A stretch of DNA of 64,000 nt from UMGS1696 sp964621165 (GCA_964621165.1 CAZULC010000003.1:62001-126000); one strand, 5' to 3'. Shown: positions 1 to 9,456, numbered from the stretch's first letter. Translations and numbers: made by a program. Notes: generated by a model from the sequence alone, not told the origin.

Positions 1-983
1 AATTATCGTGGGAACCTCGGTTTTCACGGGGAAAATGATGGTAGGCGACTTCACCCTCGTCGTTGCCGCGTTCAATAACTTGTCAGGCTGCGTTTGGAAA
101 TCTCGTCGGATTCGCGGCACAGCTGAATGATATGCGGGATCAAAACAATATGCTTCGTGACTACCTTGAAGACAAGGCAATTTTCGACAGAGGCGAAGAA
201 TCCGGCATGGAAGTAAAGGAAGGCGCACACACGATTGAAGTAAGAAACCTGTGCTTCACCTACCCCGGAGGTGACAAGCCTATTTTCTCGGACCTAAGCC
301 TGACCATCTCCGCCGGCGAGACATGTGCTCTTGTCGGACTGAACGGAAGCGGAAAGAGTACGTTTGTCAACATGCTCCTGCGACTGTACAAGCCTGACAG
401 CTGGGAAATCCTCCTTGACGGCGTGAATATCGAAAAATACGACGTCCATTCCTACTATAAAGCGATCGCATGCGTGTTCCAGAGCACCACAAAATACGCC
501 ATGCCCATCCGTGACTACATCGCGTCGGGAAAGGACTGCGACATAGACAGAGCAAAAGCGGCGGTCAACGAGGTTAGACTGGGCGATTGGTGCAGGGAAC
601 TGCCTCACGGATTGGACACCATGCTGACCTGCCCGTTTACGTCTGAGTCCGATTCAGTGGAGCCGTCAATTGGACAATGGCAGAAGCTTTCGATTGCCCG
701 TGCAATATACAAGGACTCGTCAATTATGATTCTAGACGAGCTATCAGCCAGCCTCGACGTTGACTCGGAAAACGTGATTTTTAGCTATATAGAGCGTCTG
801 TTCGCTAAGAAAACGGCACTGCTGATCTCCCACAGACTGTCAAATGTGGTCGGATGCGATAAAATCTTTCTGATCATCGGCGGTCGATTGGTAGAAGAGG
901 GAAGTCACCGCGAGCTTATGGAAAAACGCAGACGTTACGCCGAGTTGTTCATGTCACAGGCGGAGATGTACAAAGCCGGATAA
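1..983 (+). pseudogene. ABC exporter, C-terminal part, frameshifted and motif-decayed
   Basis: The 3' end of an ABC exporter half-transporter; the 5' part lies outside the window. The last membrane helix region reads in one frame up to about base 85 and the rest continues in another frame from about base 95. One extra G near 94 would explain the shift. The nucleotide-binding domain has a good Walker A (GLNGSGKST) and H-loop (LLISHRLS). The ABC signature, however, is PSIGQ instead of LSGGQ, and the Walker B tail reads LDELSASLD instead of DEPSASLD. A shift together with ruined catalytic motifs suggests a non-functional gene. It lies on the same strand as, and just upstream of, the LytTR two-component genes and is related in sequence style to the two intact exporters at 2706 and 4519. 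Confidence 0.75.
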
Positions 984-1110
984 AACAGGATTCACCTGAG
1001 TTTACTGTAAAATAAATCCAACTCCTGCATATTCGTGCTGGAATTTTTGTATGAACTGCATTTTATGGTGAAAAGCACAAGCCGAAGCATAACACAGCTG
1101 TGTCTGCCTA

Positions 1111-1139
1111 TTGACATCCGCAAAAACCAATGCTATAAT
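1111..1139 (+). promoter_or_regulatory. SigA-type promoter for the LytTR two-component operon
   Basis: TTGACA at 1111-1116 and TATAAT at 1134-1139 with a 17-nt spacer, both boxes matching consensus exactly. It lies 33 bases before the response-regulator start. Confidence 0.8.
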
Positions 1140-1171
1140 TAATCCATAACCAAAACGAAAGAGCAGCTCCA

Positions 1172-1873
1172 ATGAACCTGAAAATAGCAATCTGCGACGA
1201 CGACGCAACCCAGCGGACATATCTACAAGACATCCTCATCCCGTGGGCAAAGCGAAACCGCCATCTTATTGAAATCAAACAATACGCAAATGCAAAACAA
1301 TTCTTCTTTGACTATGATGAAGAAAAGGACTTCGACATACTTCTTCTCGACGTGGAAATGCCGGAGGTGAACGGAATTGAGGTCGCGAAACGGGTGAGAG
1401 AGAAGAATTCCACCGTCCAGATTATCTTCATCACCGGGTATTACGAGTATTTCAGCGACGGATTTGACGTCTCAGCTCTCCATTACCTCATCAAACCCGT
1501 GGATAAAGCTAAGCTATGCCCCGTGCTGGACAAAGCTGCGGACAATCTACTCTGCCGTCAGCGTTCGGTTCTTGTCTCCACCCCGGATGAGGACATAAAA
1601 ATCTCTCTCGCCGACATCTGCTACGTGAATTCGGAAAATGTCTACGTCAACGTCCACACGGTTCACGGAAATCATCGTACACGAATGACCCTCGCAAAAT
1701 TCGCCGAGCAGCTTGATGGAACCTTTTTCAAAATCCACCGCTCATACATAGTCGGGTTGAAATACGTTAAAAAAATCTCACGCAGCGAGGTCACAATGTT
1801 AAACGGCGACGTACTGCCAATCAGCCGGGGACTGTACGACGAGATTCACGCCGCGGTAATCAAGTATCTTTGA
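1172..1873 (+). CDS. LytTR-family response regulator
   Basis: A 233-residue AgrA/LytR-type transcription regulator. The N-terminal receiver domain (about residues 1-120) has the acidic pair (ICDDD), the phospho-acceptor Asp60 in LLLDVEMPEV and the conserved Lys in the YLIKPV motif. The C-terminal LytTR DNA-binding domain (about 130-230) has the typical KIHRSYIVGL and LPISRGLYDEI stretches. It would bind promoter direct repeats when phosphorylated by the kinase encoded 9 bases downstream. A consensus SigA promoter lies directly upstream, so the pair appears to form its own transcription unit. The flanking ABC exporter genes are the obvious candidate targets. This is inferred from position; no clear LytTR direct repeat was found. 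Confidence 0.93.
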   Translation: MNLKIAICDDDATQRTYLQDILIPWAKRNRHLIEIKQYANAKQFFFDYDEEKDFDILLLDVEMPEVNGIEVAKRVREKNSTVQIIFITGYYEYFSDGFDVSALHYLIKPVDKAKLCPVLDKAADNLLCRQRSVLVSTPDEDIKISLADICYVNSENVYVNVHTVHGNHRTRMTLAKFAEQLDGTFFKIHRSYIVGLKYVKKISRSEVTMLNGDVLPISRGLYDEIHAAVIKYL

Positions 1874-1882
1874 GGTGCATGC

Positions 1883-2527
1883 ATGATTTTAGACAAGCTA
1901 ATATCAAAACGGGTCGCCGCCTTTGAACAGGAACTTCTACAGAAGTATTACGCCGAGGTCGAGAACATGTACGACAAAATGCGCGGCTGGCGTCACGACT
2001 ACCGGCACCACATCCAGACCATGAAGGTCCACATGGCAAACGGCGAGATTGAGGAAATCGGGCGTTATCTCGACATGCTCGACGACGACCTGACCAACGT
2101 GGAAACCGTAATCAAAACCGGCAACCGCATGGCTGACGCAATCCTCAACAGCAAGCTCTCCCTCGCCGCCCAAAAGGACATAAAGGTCAAAGCGGAGGCG
2201 AAAATCCCCGTGTCCCTTTCCGTTTCCGAGATTGATTTGTGCGTGGTAATCGGCAACCTGCTCGACAACGCCATCGAAGCCTGCATGGAGCTTCCGCCAA
2301 AGGAGCGGCTGATTCGGATTTACATGGAGATGAAGGGAAACTATCTCTACATTGCTCTGACCAACACCGCCGCCAGAAAGAAGAAAAGCAGCTTCCGCAC
2401 GACAAAGGGCGACGGTCACGGCTTCGGCATAAGCCGGGTGGACGCGGTGGTGAAGAAGTACGGCGGCTACGTCACAAGAGCGTCGGAGGACGGGGCTTTT
2501 TCCACCGAGGTCCTGCTTCCGATGTAA
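1883..2527 (+). CDS. Short cytoplasmic GHKL sensor histidine kinase
   Basis: A 214-residue histidine kinase with only the catalytic core. The phospho-acceptor box is MRGWRHDYRHH (His38 the likely site), the N box is NLLDNAIEAC and the G box is GHGFGISRVD. AgrC/ComD-type kinases normally have a further 200 or so residues with several membrane helices in front. Here there is none, and the start is well set by a GAGGTG ribosome site. It partners the LytTR regulator upstream. Without a sensor domain it must read a cytoplasmic signal, bind a membrane partner, or be a truncated but translated remnant. All catalytic motifs are intact. Confidence 0.88.
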   Translation: MILDKLISKRVAAFEQELLQKYYAEVENMYDKMRGWRHDYRHHIQTMKVHMANGEIEEIGRYLDMLDDDLTNVETVIKTGNRMADAILNSKLSLAAQKDIKVKAEAKIPVSLSVSEIDLCVVIGNLLDNAIEACMELPPKERLIRIYMEMKGNYLYIALTNTAARKKKSSFRTTKGDGHGFGISRVDAVVKKYGGYVTRASEDGAFSTEVLLPM

Positions 2528-2589
2528 AATAAACAAAAAAATGCAATTGACAACAAATTTCAGACATTTGGCATCAAATTGCACTTTTT

Positions 2590-2610
2590 CATTTCCGGAA
2601 ATGTTATAAT
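2590..2610 (+). promoter_or_regulatory. Palindrome abutting a -10 box before the ABC exporter pair
   Basis: A perfect 14-bp palindrome CATTTCCGGAAATG (2590-2603) sits one base before TATAAT (2605-2610). There is no good -35 box at 17-nt spacing, which suggests an activator- or repressor-controlled promoter. A wider inverted repeat TGCAATT/AATTGCA lies just upstream. What binds there is unknown. Confidence 0.5.
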
Positions 2611-2705
2611 GTAGTCAAGAGGTGCGGCGTGAAGATATAGTTGATCACAGTTTATTTAGCTGTCAGCCGACCGGAATTCTTTCATATCTATTTGTGGAGG
2701 AGAAA

Positions 2706-4526
2706 ATGAAAACCAAAAAAGAAAAACGAAAGTATTCACGCATTGACTCAATCCTGTTTGGAATGAAATGGATGTGGAAATTCGACAAAAGTTTTATATT
2801 CTATGTATTTTCCAACATTCCGTTAATAATAATCATTCCCCTCGCGTCTTCCTATTTCACGAAATACCTTATAAACGCGCTGGAACGCGGGGCGGCATTC
2901 AAGGAACTCGCGCTGATTGTAGCCGGCTTCATCGGGGGAATCATGCTTCTCAATTTTTTAGACATGCTTTTATCCACGCGCCTCGGTGCAAAAACTTATT
3001 ATCCGACTATGATTTGTCAGACAGAAATGAACGCGATTGTTAACAAAGAAAAGGACTATGAAAACACCGAAAAGCAGGATTTCAAGAAAGCATATCAATA
3101 TTCTTACAATGACGCTTGCAGTGGGAACTGCGCATTGGAGACTGTCTGGAAGGATATTTCCAATTTTTTGGTCTCCCTCCTCGGAATCGGCGTGTACGGC
3201 TCACTGCTGGGACTGCTCAACCCCATACTTTTCGCTGTCGTTGTTGCTGTGTCAATTGCGTCGTACTACACAACCCGCTGGGAGAGCCTGTATTATGAAA
3301 AGCACAAGCATATGTACGAAAAGGAACAGCGCAAGCTCAGCTATCTCAAGGGACTATCGGAAAACTTTTCCGTCGCAAAGGATATAAAGCTCTACGGCAT
3401 GGAGTCGTGGCTAGACAAAATGGTGCGGGATTACCAGATCTACGTCCTCATGTGGGAGAACAGATGCAGTCTTCGGGGCGTTTTCGCTTCCATTTTTTCG
3501 GGAATCATGAGCTTTGTGCAGAACAGCGTGGCTTATATAGTACTCATCGGAACATTGTTTTCCGGAGGTATGTCAGTGGGCGACTTCGTGTTCTACTTCG
3601 GTATAGTCGGCAGCATTGCCGGATTTCTCACCGGAATCATCACAGGCATCGCAAGACTTAACAACCGCGCCGAGAAAATCGACTACTACCGGGATTTCTT
3701 CGCATATTCCAACGTAATGAACTACGGAAAAGGCTGCGAGCTGCCTGAAAGTGCGGTCAAAATCGAGCTTCGCGACGTGTGGTACCGTTACGACGGAGCC
3801 GAGGACTACACCATCAGGGGAATCAACCTGACTATCGACTCTGGTGAGAGCCTCGCACTTGTGGGCATGAACGGCGCGGGTAAAACCACGCTAATCAAGC
3901 TCATCTGCGGCTTCTATCTTCCTACAAAGGGTGAAATCCTCGTAAACGGCAGGAAAATCGAGGAATATAACATAAACGAATACTATTCCATCATATCCGC
4001 CGTGTTCCAGAAAATCAACCCCGTCGCCTTTTCCATATTTAATTTCGTGGCGAGCTCTGACCTGACCCGGGAAAACGCCCGTGAGGAAGCAATAGACGCC
4101 ATGAAGAAAGCCGGAATCTGGGAGAAAATCGAGAGTCTCGAGTACGGAATCGACACCCACCTGATGAAGGGTATATACGACGACGGCGTGGATTTGTCCG
4201 GCGGGGAAATGCAGAAGCTGGTTCTGGCGCGGGCAATCTACAAAAACGGTCACATCCTCATCCTCGACGAACCCACCGCAGCCCTCGACCCAATCGCGGA
4301 AAACAACCTGTACCTGCAATACCGCGCACTGACAAAGGAAAAAACCTCAATCTACATCTCACACCGCTTCGCCTCCACAAAATTCTGCGATAGGATTGTA
4401 CTGCTTGAGGACGGCAGAATCACGGAAAGTGGCACACATGACGAGCTGATGAATCTGAACGGACGGTACGCGTATATGTTCGGCGTTCAGGCAAAATATT
4501 ACAGGGAGGGCGAAAAAAATGCTTAA
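2706..4526 (+). CDS. ABC exporter half-transporter (membrane domain + ATPase)
   Basis: A 606-residue ABC transporter with an N-terminal membrane domain of about six helices (residues ~30-330) and a C-terminal ATPase. Walker A is GMNGAGKTT, the signature is LSGGEMQK, Walker B is ILILDEPTAALD and the H-loop is IYISHRF. There is no N-terminal C39 peptidase domain, so it does not itself process a leader peptide. The start at 2706 has a GGAGG ribosome site six bases away; an upstream in-frame ATG at 2622 lacks one. The next gene starts inside its last codons, so the two products very probably form a heterodimer. The substrate is unknown. The LytTR genes next door make a peptide, bacteriocin or antibiotic plausible. 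Confidence 0.92.
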   Translation: MKTKKEKRKYSRIDSILFGMKWMWKFDKSFIFYVFSNIPLIIIIPLASSYFTKYLINALERGAAFKELALIVAGFIGGIMLLNFLDMLLSTRLGAKTYYPTMICQTEMNAIVNKEKDYENTEKQDFKKAYQYSYNDACSGNCALETVWKDISNFLVSLLGIGVYGSLLGLLNPILFAVVVAVSIASYYTTRWESLYYEKHKHMYEKEQRKLSYLKGLSENFSVAKDIKLYGMESWLDKMVRDYQIYVLMWENRCSLRGVFASIFSGIMSFVQNSVAYIVLIGTLFSGGMSVGDFVFYFGIVGSIAGFLTGIITGIARLNNRAEKIDYYRDFFAYSNVMNYGKGCELPESAVKIELRDVWYRYDGAEDYTIRGINLTIDSGESLALVGMNGAGKTTLIKLICGFYLPTKGEILVNGRKIEEYNINEYYSIISAVFQKINPVAFSIFNFVASSDLTRENAREEAIDAMKKAGIWEKIESLEYGIDTHLMKGIYDDGVDLSGGEMQKLVLARAIYKNGHILILDEPTAALDPIAENNLYLQYRALTKEKTSIYISHRFASTKFCDRIVLLEDGRITESGTHDELMNLNGRYAYMFGVQAKYYREGEKNA

Positions 4527-6354
4527 GGACAACATTACACTGCGCGGACTGAAAATGTACTCCGGATATAACAAAAGATATTTCCCGCTGAAATTCATTC
4601 AGACCGTGTTCGGGAGCATCTCCCCCTACTTCAATCTGTGGATGTCCGCCCAAATCGTCACCTCGCTGTATGAAGGGAAGGAGAGGGAATACATCTTTAC
4701 CCTTGTGACGATAACCCTCCTCGGTAACCTGTTTGTACATATTATGGGAGCGATTCTCGGCAGGTACGTGGGCATTGAATTCAAGAAGCTGTGCAACAAT
4801 GAAAGCGCCGCCTTCAGCCATAAAACCGTGTCCCTCGATTACGATAAATTAGAGGACCCCGCTGTCCGCAAGCTGCGCAGAAAAATCATAGAAAACGCGT
4901 GTATCAACAACTACGGCGTCAAATCACTGCGCATTAATATTGAAGGACTGTTCAACCGCTTTATAAATATTTTTTTCTCGGCGGTCCTCTTTATCGAGAT
5001 GTTTTCCGAGATAGCCAAAGCGGGTTTTCAGCCCCTGTCCGTCATTCTTCTGATAGGGCTGGTCGGATTTATGGTTCTTTCAATTATATACGACAACTTT
5101 ATACAAAAGCAAAAAGCGCAAACGAACAATCGGCTTGGAGACCTTCTCCTGCGCGAAAATGAGCTTGACAGAGGTCATCAGCTTGACGGAATGGACTGCC
5201 GCATATATAAGCAGCAGGATATATTGTCGCGCATTGAAGCCAAAATAAACGAAGACCACTTTAAGATTTTTACAGCGGTAATGAAACAGAATATTAGATT
5301 CAGCTTACCGAGTTCTATTTTATATAAGGTGTCGGAGGTGTGCGCGTACCTGATAATCTGCTTATACTGCGGCATGGGTATTTTCCCAATCGGCGGCGTG
5401 ATAAAGTATGTAGGGTACCTGAAACGAGTGACCAATGATATTCAAAAAACCTTCTACCATTTTTCCGAGCTGAAAAACAACGAGCCATTCCTCAAGACCT
5501 ATCTGGAATACTTTGAAATTCCAAACAGCATGTACCAAGGCTCACTGGCGGTGGAAAAACGCAGCGACAAAAAGTTCGACATAGAGTTTCGCGACGTCAG
5601 CTTCAAGTACTCCGGCTCGGACGAGTACGCGCTGAAGCATATCAATCTCAGCCTGAAGGTAGGGGAACGTCTGGCAGTGGTGGGCATGAACGGCAGCGGA
5701 AAAACTACATTTATTAAGCTTCTCTGCCGCCTGTACGACCCCACGGACGGGGAAATTCTGATGAACGACTTCAACATCCGCAAATATAACTACCGCGAGT
5801 ATCTTGACATATTCTCGGTGGTGTTCCAGGAATACACGCTTTTAGCGCTCCCCCTCGGAAACAACATCGCCTGCGATAAATCGTGGGACGAGGCAAAGGC
5901 TGAGCGGCTGATTGACGAGGTGGGCTTCGGCGGACGGTATTCGGAAATGCCGAAAAAGCTGGAAACTCCCTTGTACAAGAATTTCGACGAGGACGGCGTG
6001 AACATTTCCGGCGGTGAAGCCCAGAAAATAGCCCTCGCCCGTGCGCTGTACCGTGACTCGCCGTTTATAATCCTCGATGAACCCACGGCGGCACTGGACC
6101 CCATAGCGGAGGTGGAAATTTACTCAAAATTCGACAACATTGTCGGGGACAAGACCGCGATTTACATAAGCCATAGGTTGTCGTCATGCCGGTTCTGCGA
6201 CAAAATAGCGGTGTTCGACCACGGCGAGATTGTACAGATTGGCACCCATGACGAGCTGCTCTCCGACGAAAAAGGGAAGTACTATGAGCTATGGAACGCT
6301 CAGGCGCAGTATTACACAAACCAAAAGAAAAGCGCTGTGAGTGAGATAAGCTGA
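4519..6354 (+). CDS. ABC exporter half-transporter, partner of the upstream gene
   Basis: A 611-residue ABC exporter with an N-terminal membrane domain (~1-330) and a C-terminal ATPase. Walker A is GMNGSGKTT, the signature is ISGGEAQK, Walker B is FIILDEPTAALD and the H-loop is IYISHRLS. It overlaps the preceding exporter gene by 8 bases, indicating translational coupling and a heterodimeric transporter. Both ATPase sites look catalytically competent, unlike asymmetric exporters with one degenerate site. Two terminator-like hairpins follow the gene. Substrate unknown. Confidence 0.92.
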   Translation: MLKDNITLRGLKMYSGYNKRYFPLKFIQTVFGSISPYFNLWMSAQIVTSLYEGKEREYIFTLVTITLLGNLFVHIMGAILGRYVGIEFKKLCNNESAAFSHKTVSLDYDKLEDPAVRKLRRKIIENACINNYGVKSLRINIEGLFNRFINIFFSAVLFIEMFSEIAKAGFQPLSVILLIGLVGFMVLSIIYDNFIQKQKAQTNNRLGDLLLRENELDRGHQLDGMDCRIYKQQDILSRIEAKINEDHFKIFTAVMKQNIRFSLPSSILYKVSEVCAYLIICLYCGMGIFPIGGVIKYVGYLKRVTNDIQKTFYHFSELKNNEPFLKTYLEYFEIPNSMYQGSLAVEKRSDKKFDIEFRDVSFKYSGSDEYALKHINLSLKVGERLAVVGMNGSGKTTFIKLLCRLYDPTDGEILMNDFNIRKYNYREYLDIFSVVFQEYTLLALPLGNNIACDKSWDEAKAERLIDEVGFGGRYSEMPKKLETPLYKNFDEDGVNISGGEAQKIALARALYRDSPFIILDEPTAALDPIAEVEIYSKFDNIVGDKTAIYISHRLSSCRFCDKIAVFDHGEIVQIGTHDELLSDEKGKYYELWNAQAQYYTNQKKSAVSEIS

Positions 6355-6399
6355 TGACCTTCCAACAATACTGCGTGTGGAGTATGAACAGCACATACT

Positions 6400-6425
6400 G
6401 ATGCGCCTCCGCATCAACATTTTTA
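6400..6425 (+). terminator. Terminator-like hairpin after the ABC exporter operon
   Basis: GATGCG-CCTC-CGCATC hairpin followed by AACATTTTT. A second stem AGTATG/CATACT lies immediately before it. Confidence 0.5.
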
Positions 6426-6431
6426 CAAGTC

Positions 6432-6475
6432 AAAAAAGCCTGATATTGGAAATAAAACTCCTCCATCAGGTTTTT
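6432..6475. terminator. Bidirectional terminator between the exporter operon and malQ
   Basis: The stem CCTGAT (6439-6444)/ATCAGG (6465-6470) is flanked by an A run on the left and a T run on the right, so it can end transcripts arriving from both sides. Confidence 0.7.
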
Positions 6476-6534
6476 CTGATTATAACGTCATATGTAATAA
6501 CTTATATAAAAGTCCGCCGTAGAAACTGACTTGT

Positions 6535-7989
6535 TCATTCCTTCCGTGTTTCCGCCGCTCTGCCATACAGCCGGTTGACGTATTTCCAGTAACCCCGGTC
6601 GATTCCGTCAAGCTGCTCATCGGTGAGCCTGAATGCCCAGTTGCCTTCCTTGACTCCGGGGACGTTCATGCGGGTGTCCGCGCCGTAGCCGAGAATGTCC
6701 TGAATCGGGAAGACAACACGGTCAGCAGGGGAGCGAAGGATTGTTTTGAGCACAGCCGGAATCGCGTCCTTCCACAGCTCTGTCGGATAGCCGATGTAGT
6801 CCATCATAGTCCGCCGTGTGGATTCGTCCGACTCCCAAATGTAGCCGAGAAGCGTATTGTTGTCGTGGGTTCCGGAATAAGCGACGCAGTTTACGGGGTA
6901 ATTGTGCGGCTGGTGGGGGCTGTTTTCGCCAAGGAACGCGAACTGGAACACGCGCATGCCCGGCAGCTTGGATTTTTCAAGCAGCTTCACAACGTCCTCG
7001 TCGATGTCGCCCAAATCCTCGGCGATAATAAGACGCTCTCCTGCCTGCTTCTTCAACAGATTGACAAACGGAAGTCCCGGACCCTTGACCCAGCTTCCTT
7101 CTTTTGCGGTTTCAGCCTCAGCCGGAACGGACCAGTATGCTGAAAATCCCCGGAAATGGTCGATTCGCACCCCGTCAAATATAGTGAGCAGATGCTCGAT
7201 TCGGTCAAGCCACCAGCGGTAGCCGTTTTTCTTCATTGCCTTCCAGTTGTAGAGCGGATTCTCCCAAAGCTGACCCTCTGGTGAGAAATAATCCGGCGGA
7301 ACACCCGCTACATTTGTGGGATGACCACCTTCGTCCAGCAGATACTCACTCGGGTTGGCATAAACGTCGCTGCTGTCGAGGTCAAGGTAGATCGGTACAT
7401 CCCCGATTATCTCAATCCCACACTCGTTTGCGTAAGCCTTGATCTTACTCCACTGGGTGAAAAATGTGTACTGTATAAATTTGTGCAGGAAAAGAACGTC
7501 GGGGTCAACGTCGATATCCGGATCAAATTCCTGCCACACCGCGCCGTGATTGGCTTCTTTTTTCGCCATAAAATTGCAGAAATCAGCAATGTGCGGAGAA
7601 TTTTCCATGTAAGACTCAATTTCCTCACGCTTTTCAGCCGTCACACGGGAAGCCGCCTTTGCGAGCAGGGAGAGCCGGGATGAAAAGAGCCGTTCAAACT
7701 CACAGAGATAAGGGGACGACTGTTTTGCTCCTGCCAGATCTGCATCCGTGAGAAGCCCGTCCTTTGCCAGCGTGGGCAGGTCGATGAAGTAGGGATTGCC
7801 AGCGAAAGCGGAGATAGCCTTGTAAGGGGAGCCGTACTCATCCGGCCAGTTGAAGGGAAGGGTCTGCCATATGGAGAAACCGCTCTCCGACAGCAGATCA
7901 ATAAAGCGGTAAGCCGATTCGCCGAAGGAGCCGCAGCCATAATCTCCCGGCAGTGTGGAAATGTGCATCAAAATACCCGATTTTTTCAT
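6535..7989 (-). CDS. malQ: 4-alpha-glucanotransferase (amylomaltase, GH77)
   Basis: A 484-residue cytoplasmic enzyme that transfers maltosyl units between alpha-1,4-glucans, used in maltodextrin and glycogen metabolism. The GH77 signatures are clear: GDVPIYLDLDSSDVYANP, the nucleophile region GVRIDHFRGF, the acid/base region IIAEDLG and the later YSGTHDNNT motif. Length is normal for the bacterial enzyme. The start follows an AAAGGAAAGG ribosome site, and a 17-nt-spaced SigA promoter lies at 8048-8076. It is a single-gene unit here, with no glycogen or maltose genes next to it. Confidence 0.97.
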   Translation of the reverse strand: MKKSGILMHISTLPGDYGCGSFGESAYRFIDLLSESGFSIWQTLPFNWPDEYGSPYKAISAFAGNPYFIDLPTLAKDGLLTDADLAGAKQSSPYLCEFERLFSSRLSLLAKAASRVTAEKREEIESYMENSPHIADFCNFMAKKEANHGAVWQEFDPDIDVDPDVLFLHKFIQYTFFTQWSKIKAYANECGIEIIGDVPIYLDLDSSDVYANPSEYLLDEGGHPTNVAGVPPDYFSPEGQLWENPLYNWKAMKKNGYRWWLDRIEHLLTIFDGVRIDHFRGFSAYWSVPAEAETAKEGSWVKGPGLPFVNLLKKQAGERLIIAEDLGDIDEDVVKLLEKSKLPGMRVFQFAFLGENSPHQPHNYPVNCVAYSGTHDNNTLLGYIWESDESTRRTMMDYIGYPTELWKDAIPAVLKTILRSPADRVVFPIQDILGYGADTRMNVPGVKEGNWAFRLTDEQLDGIDRGYWKYVNRLYGRAAETRKE

Positions 7990-8047
7990 ATAAAACCTTT
8001 CCTTTGTAAAGAATTGCTTGCGATGATTTTGTATGTATTATGTAAAT

Positions 8048-8076
8048 ATTATAACATAAAGCAGGTGAAAAATCAA
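8048..8076 (-). promoter_or_regulatory. SigA-type promoter of malQ
   Basis: On the minus strand TTGATT and TATAAT are separated by 17 nt (complement of 8071-8076 and 8048-8053). Confidence 0.65.
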
Positions 8077-8140
8077 TATTGATTCAGCAGTTTTGGTGGA
8101 AAGTCATGCTAATGCGTAATAATATTTACTGTCGAGTATT

Positions 8141-9196
8141 CTATTCACAGAAGTCAATGGCCGAAATGTCATACCACAATAAATTTGCGTATTCTGCGGC
8201 TAAATCCCGTTCCCACCGCTCAGCCGGCTTAAACATTGTAACCGTAAGTTTATTTTTCTTCTTTATCCATTTACCGACAACCTCGCCGTCAATCATAAGC
8301 GCGGGCATAACAATTCCAGCAAGGTTGAAGATTCCGCGAATGTTGTCCTGACTGATAAATAAACTCTCCGTCTTCTCGTGAGCCAAAAGAAGCTGGTCAA
8401 ACCCCGCAAGAAACATGCACCGCGTTATGGATTCGCAGCAAATCCGGTTGTTTTCAATATAATAATAGATTTTGCCCCCGCATTCCACGCTTGAAACAGG
8501 CAGACGGGAAAGCCATGCCTTGATTTGCGCGGCAGTTGTACGAAAATAATACATAGCGTCATGTATATTCGAGGGACCCATGTGCGTGAAATATCGTCGG
8601 GCAATCTCAAGCATTGCTTCATCTTCCGGCAAAGGTGAAAACGGAGGAGCGAGACAAAACGTCTTCTTTTCCTTTACAACATAATTGATGAACCCGCGCT
8701 CACATAATTCCCGTATACCGCCGCCCCATCCGTCAAACATGCAGCTTTCCTCAACCTCCGTCATACCGGCTTTGCGGCAGAAAATTTTCAGCTCTTCCCG
8801 GGTCATTTCAGAATCCCTGAGGGAGTCTAAAATAAGGTTCGCAAAATACTCTGACGCTTGGGCGTTAGTGCAAACTTGTCCCGCTGATTGTGTAGTAGGT
8901 ATACCAATTCCAGTCACGCCGACGGTAATCACGCTCATTTCTGCAGTGGATGAACAAAGGCAGGTCTTACTCTGAAAACACATGCACCGTACCCCTGACA
9001 GTCCAGTTTTTCACCAGTCCCGTTCCCATAGCGTCCTCGCGAAAATCCGAGCACACCTGATTCTGAGCGAGTGGAAGACATTTCCCATAAACTGAGCCTG
9101 CACCCCGCATAAATCATGCAGCACGGTCTTTGTATCCGAAGGTTCCAATAAATGCTGATTCGCCATCTGACGAATTTTAATCCCGTCCAAAGTCAT
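8141..9196 (-). pseudogene. AlkZ-like winged-helix (HTH_42) DNA glycosylase family, frameshifted
   Basis: Related to the winged-helix DNA-binding family that includes the AlkZ/YcaQ DNA glycosylases. The N-terminus starts at 9196 and holds a family-like VQAQFMGNVFHSLRIRC stretch. The frame then shifts at about 9050, where a second frame gives the expected GLVKNWTVRGTVHVF block. That frame ends at a TAA where the family would read through (SE-stop-DLPLFIH). The long C-terminal part (8141 to about 8870) is in yet another frame and is well preserved, with a VVGKWIKKK stretch near the end. At least three lesions occur in the first 350 bases. A good promoter (9237-9265) still faces the gene. Confidence 0.8.
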
Positions 9197-9236
9197 CGTA
9201 GTTTCCCCGTAGGATTAGGTTGGATATTATGATATA

Positions 9237-9265
9237 ATTATACCAGATTTGAGGTAGTTTTTCAA
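9237..9265 (-). promoter_or_regulatory. SigA-type promoter of the AlkZ-like pseudogene
   Basis: Minus-strand TTGAAA (complement of 9260-9265) and TATAAT (complement of 9237-9242), 17-nt spacer. The rest of the 9197-9456 gap holds only the terminator at 9374-9411. Confidence 0.65.
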
Positions 9266-9373
9266 CCGTATTGACGATTTATATGGGATTGATATAATAG
9301 ATCAGGGTGATATAAATCAATAAAACCCGTTTGATATTGCCGCTGGAATGCACTTATTAATAATGATCCCCCC

Positions 9374-9411
9374 ATAAAACAAAACTGACTCTGCCGAAAA
9401 ACAAAGTCAGT
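9374..9411 (-). terminator. Terminator of the solute-binding lipoprotein gene
   Basis: Minus strand: ACTGAC stem, 16-nt loop, GTCAGT, then TTTTGTTTT. Confidence 0.75.
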
Positions 9412-9456
9412 ATGCCATATGCGCCAATGTATATTTTCTGCCTTAGTCCCTCTCTC

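Noticed and set aside
1937..2584. 215-codon antisense ORF over the GHKL kinase
   Set aside because: The kinase boxes are on the plus strand; the antisense product has no recognisable fold.
2540..2610. LytTR-type direct repeats upstream of the exporter pair
   Set aside because: I found inverted repeats and a palindrome but no pair of 9-bp direct repeats with a 12-13-bp gap.
2622..2705. Upstream ATG of the first intact exporter
   Set aside because: It lies only ~12 bases after the -10 box and has no ribosome site; 2706 has GGAGG.
6354..6401. 15-codon ORF overlapping the stop of the second exporter gene (TGATG)
   Set aside because: No conserved leader features, and most of it forms the two terminator-like hairpins. 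A peptide product is unlikely.
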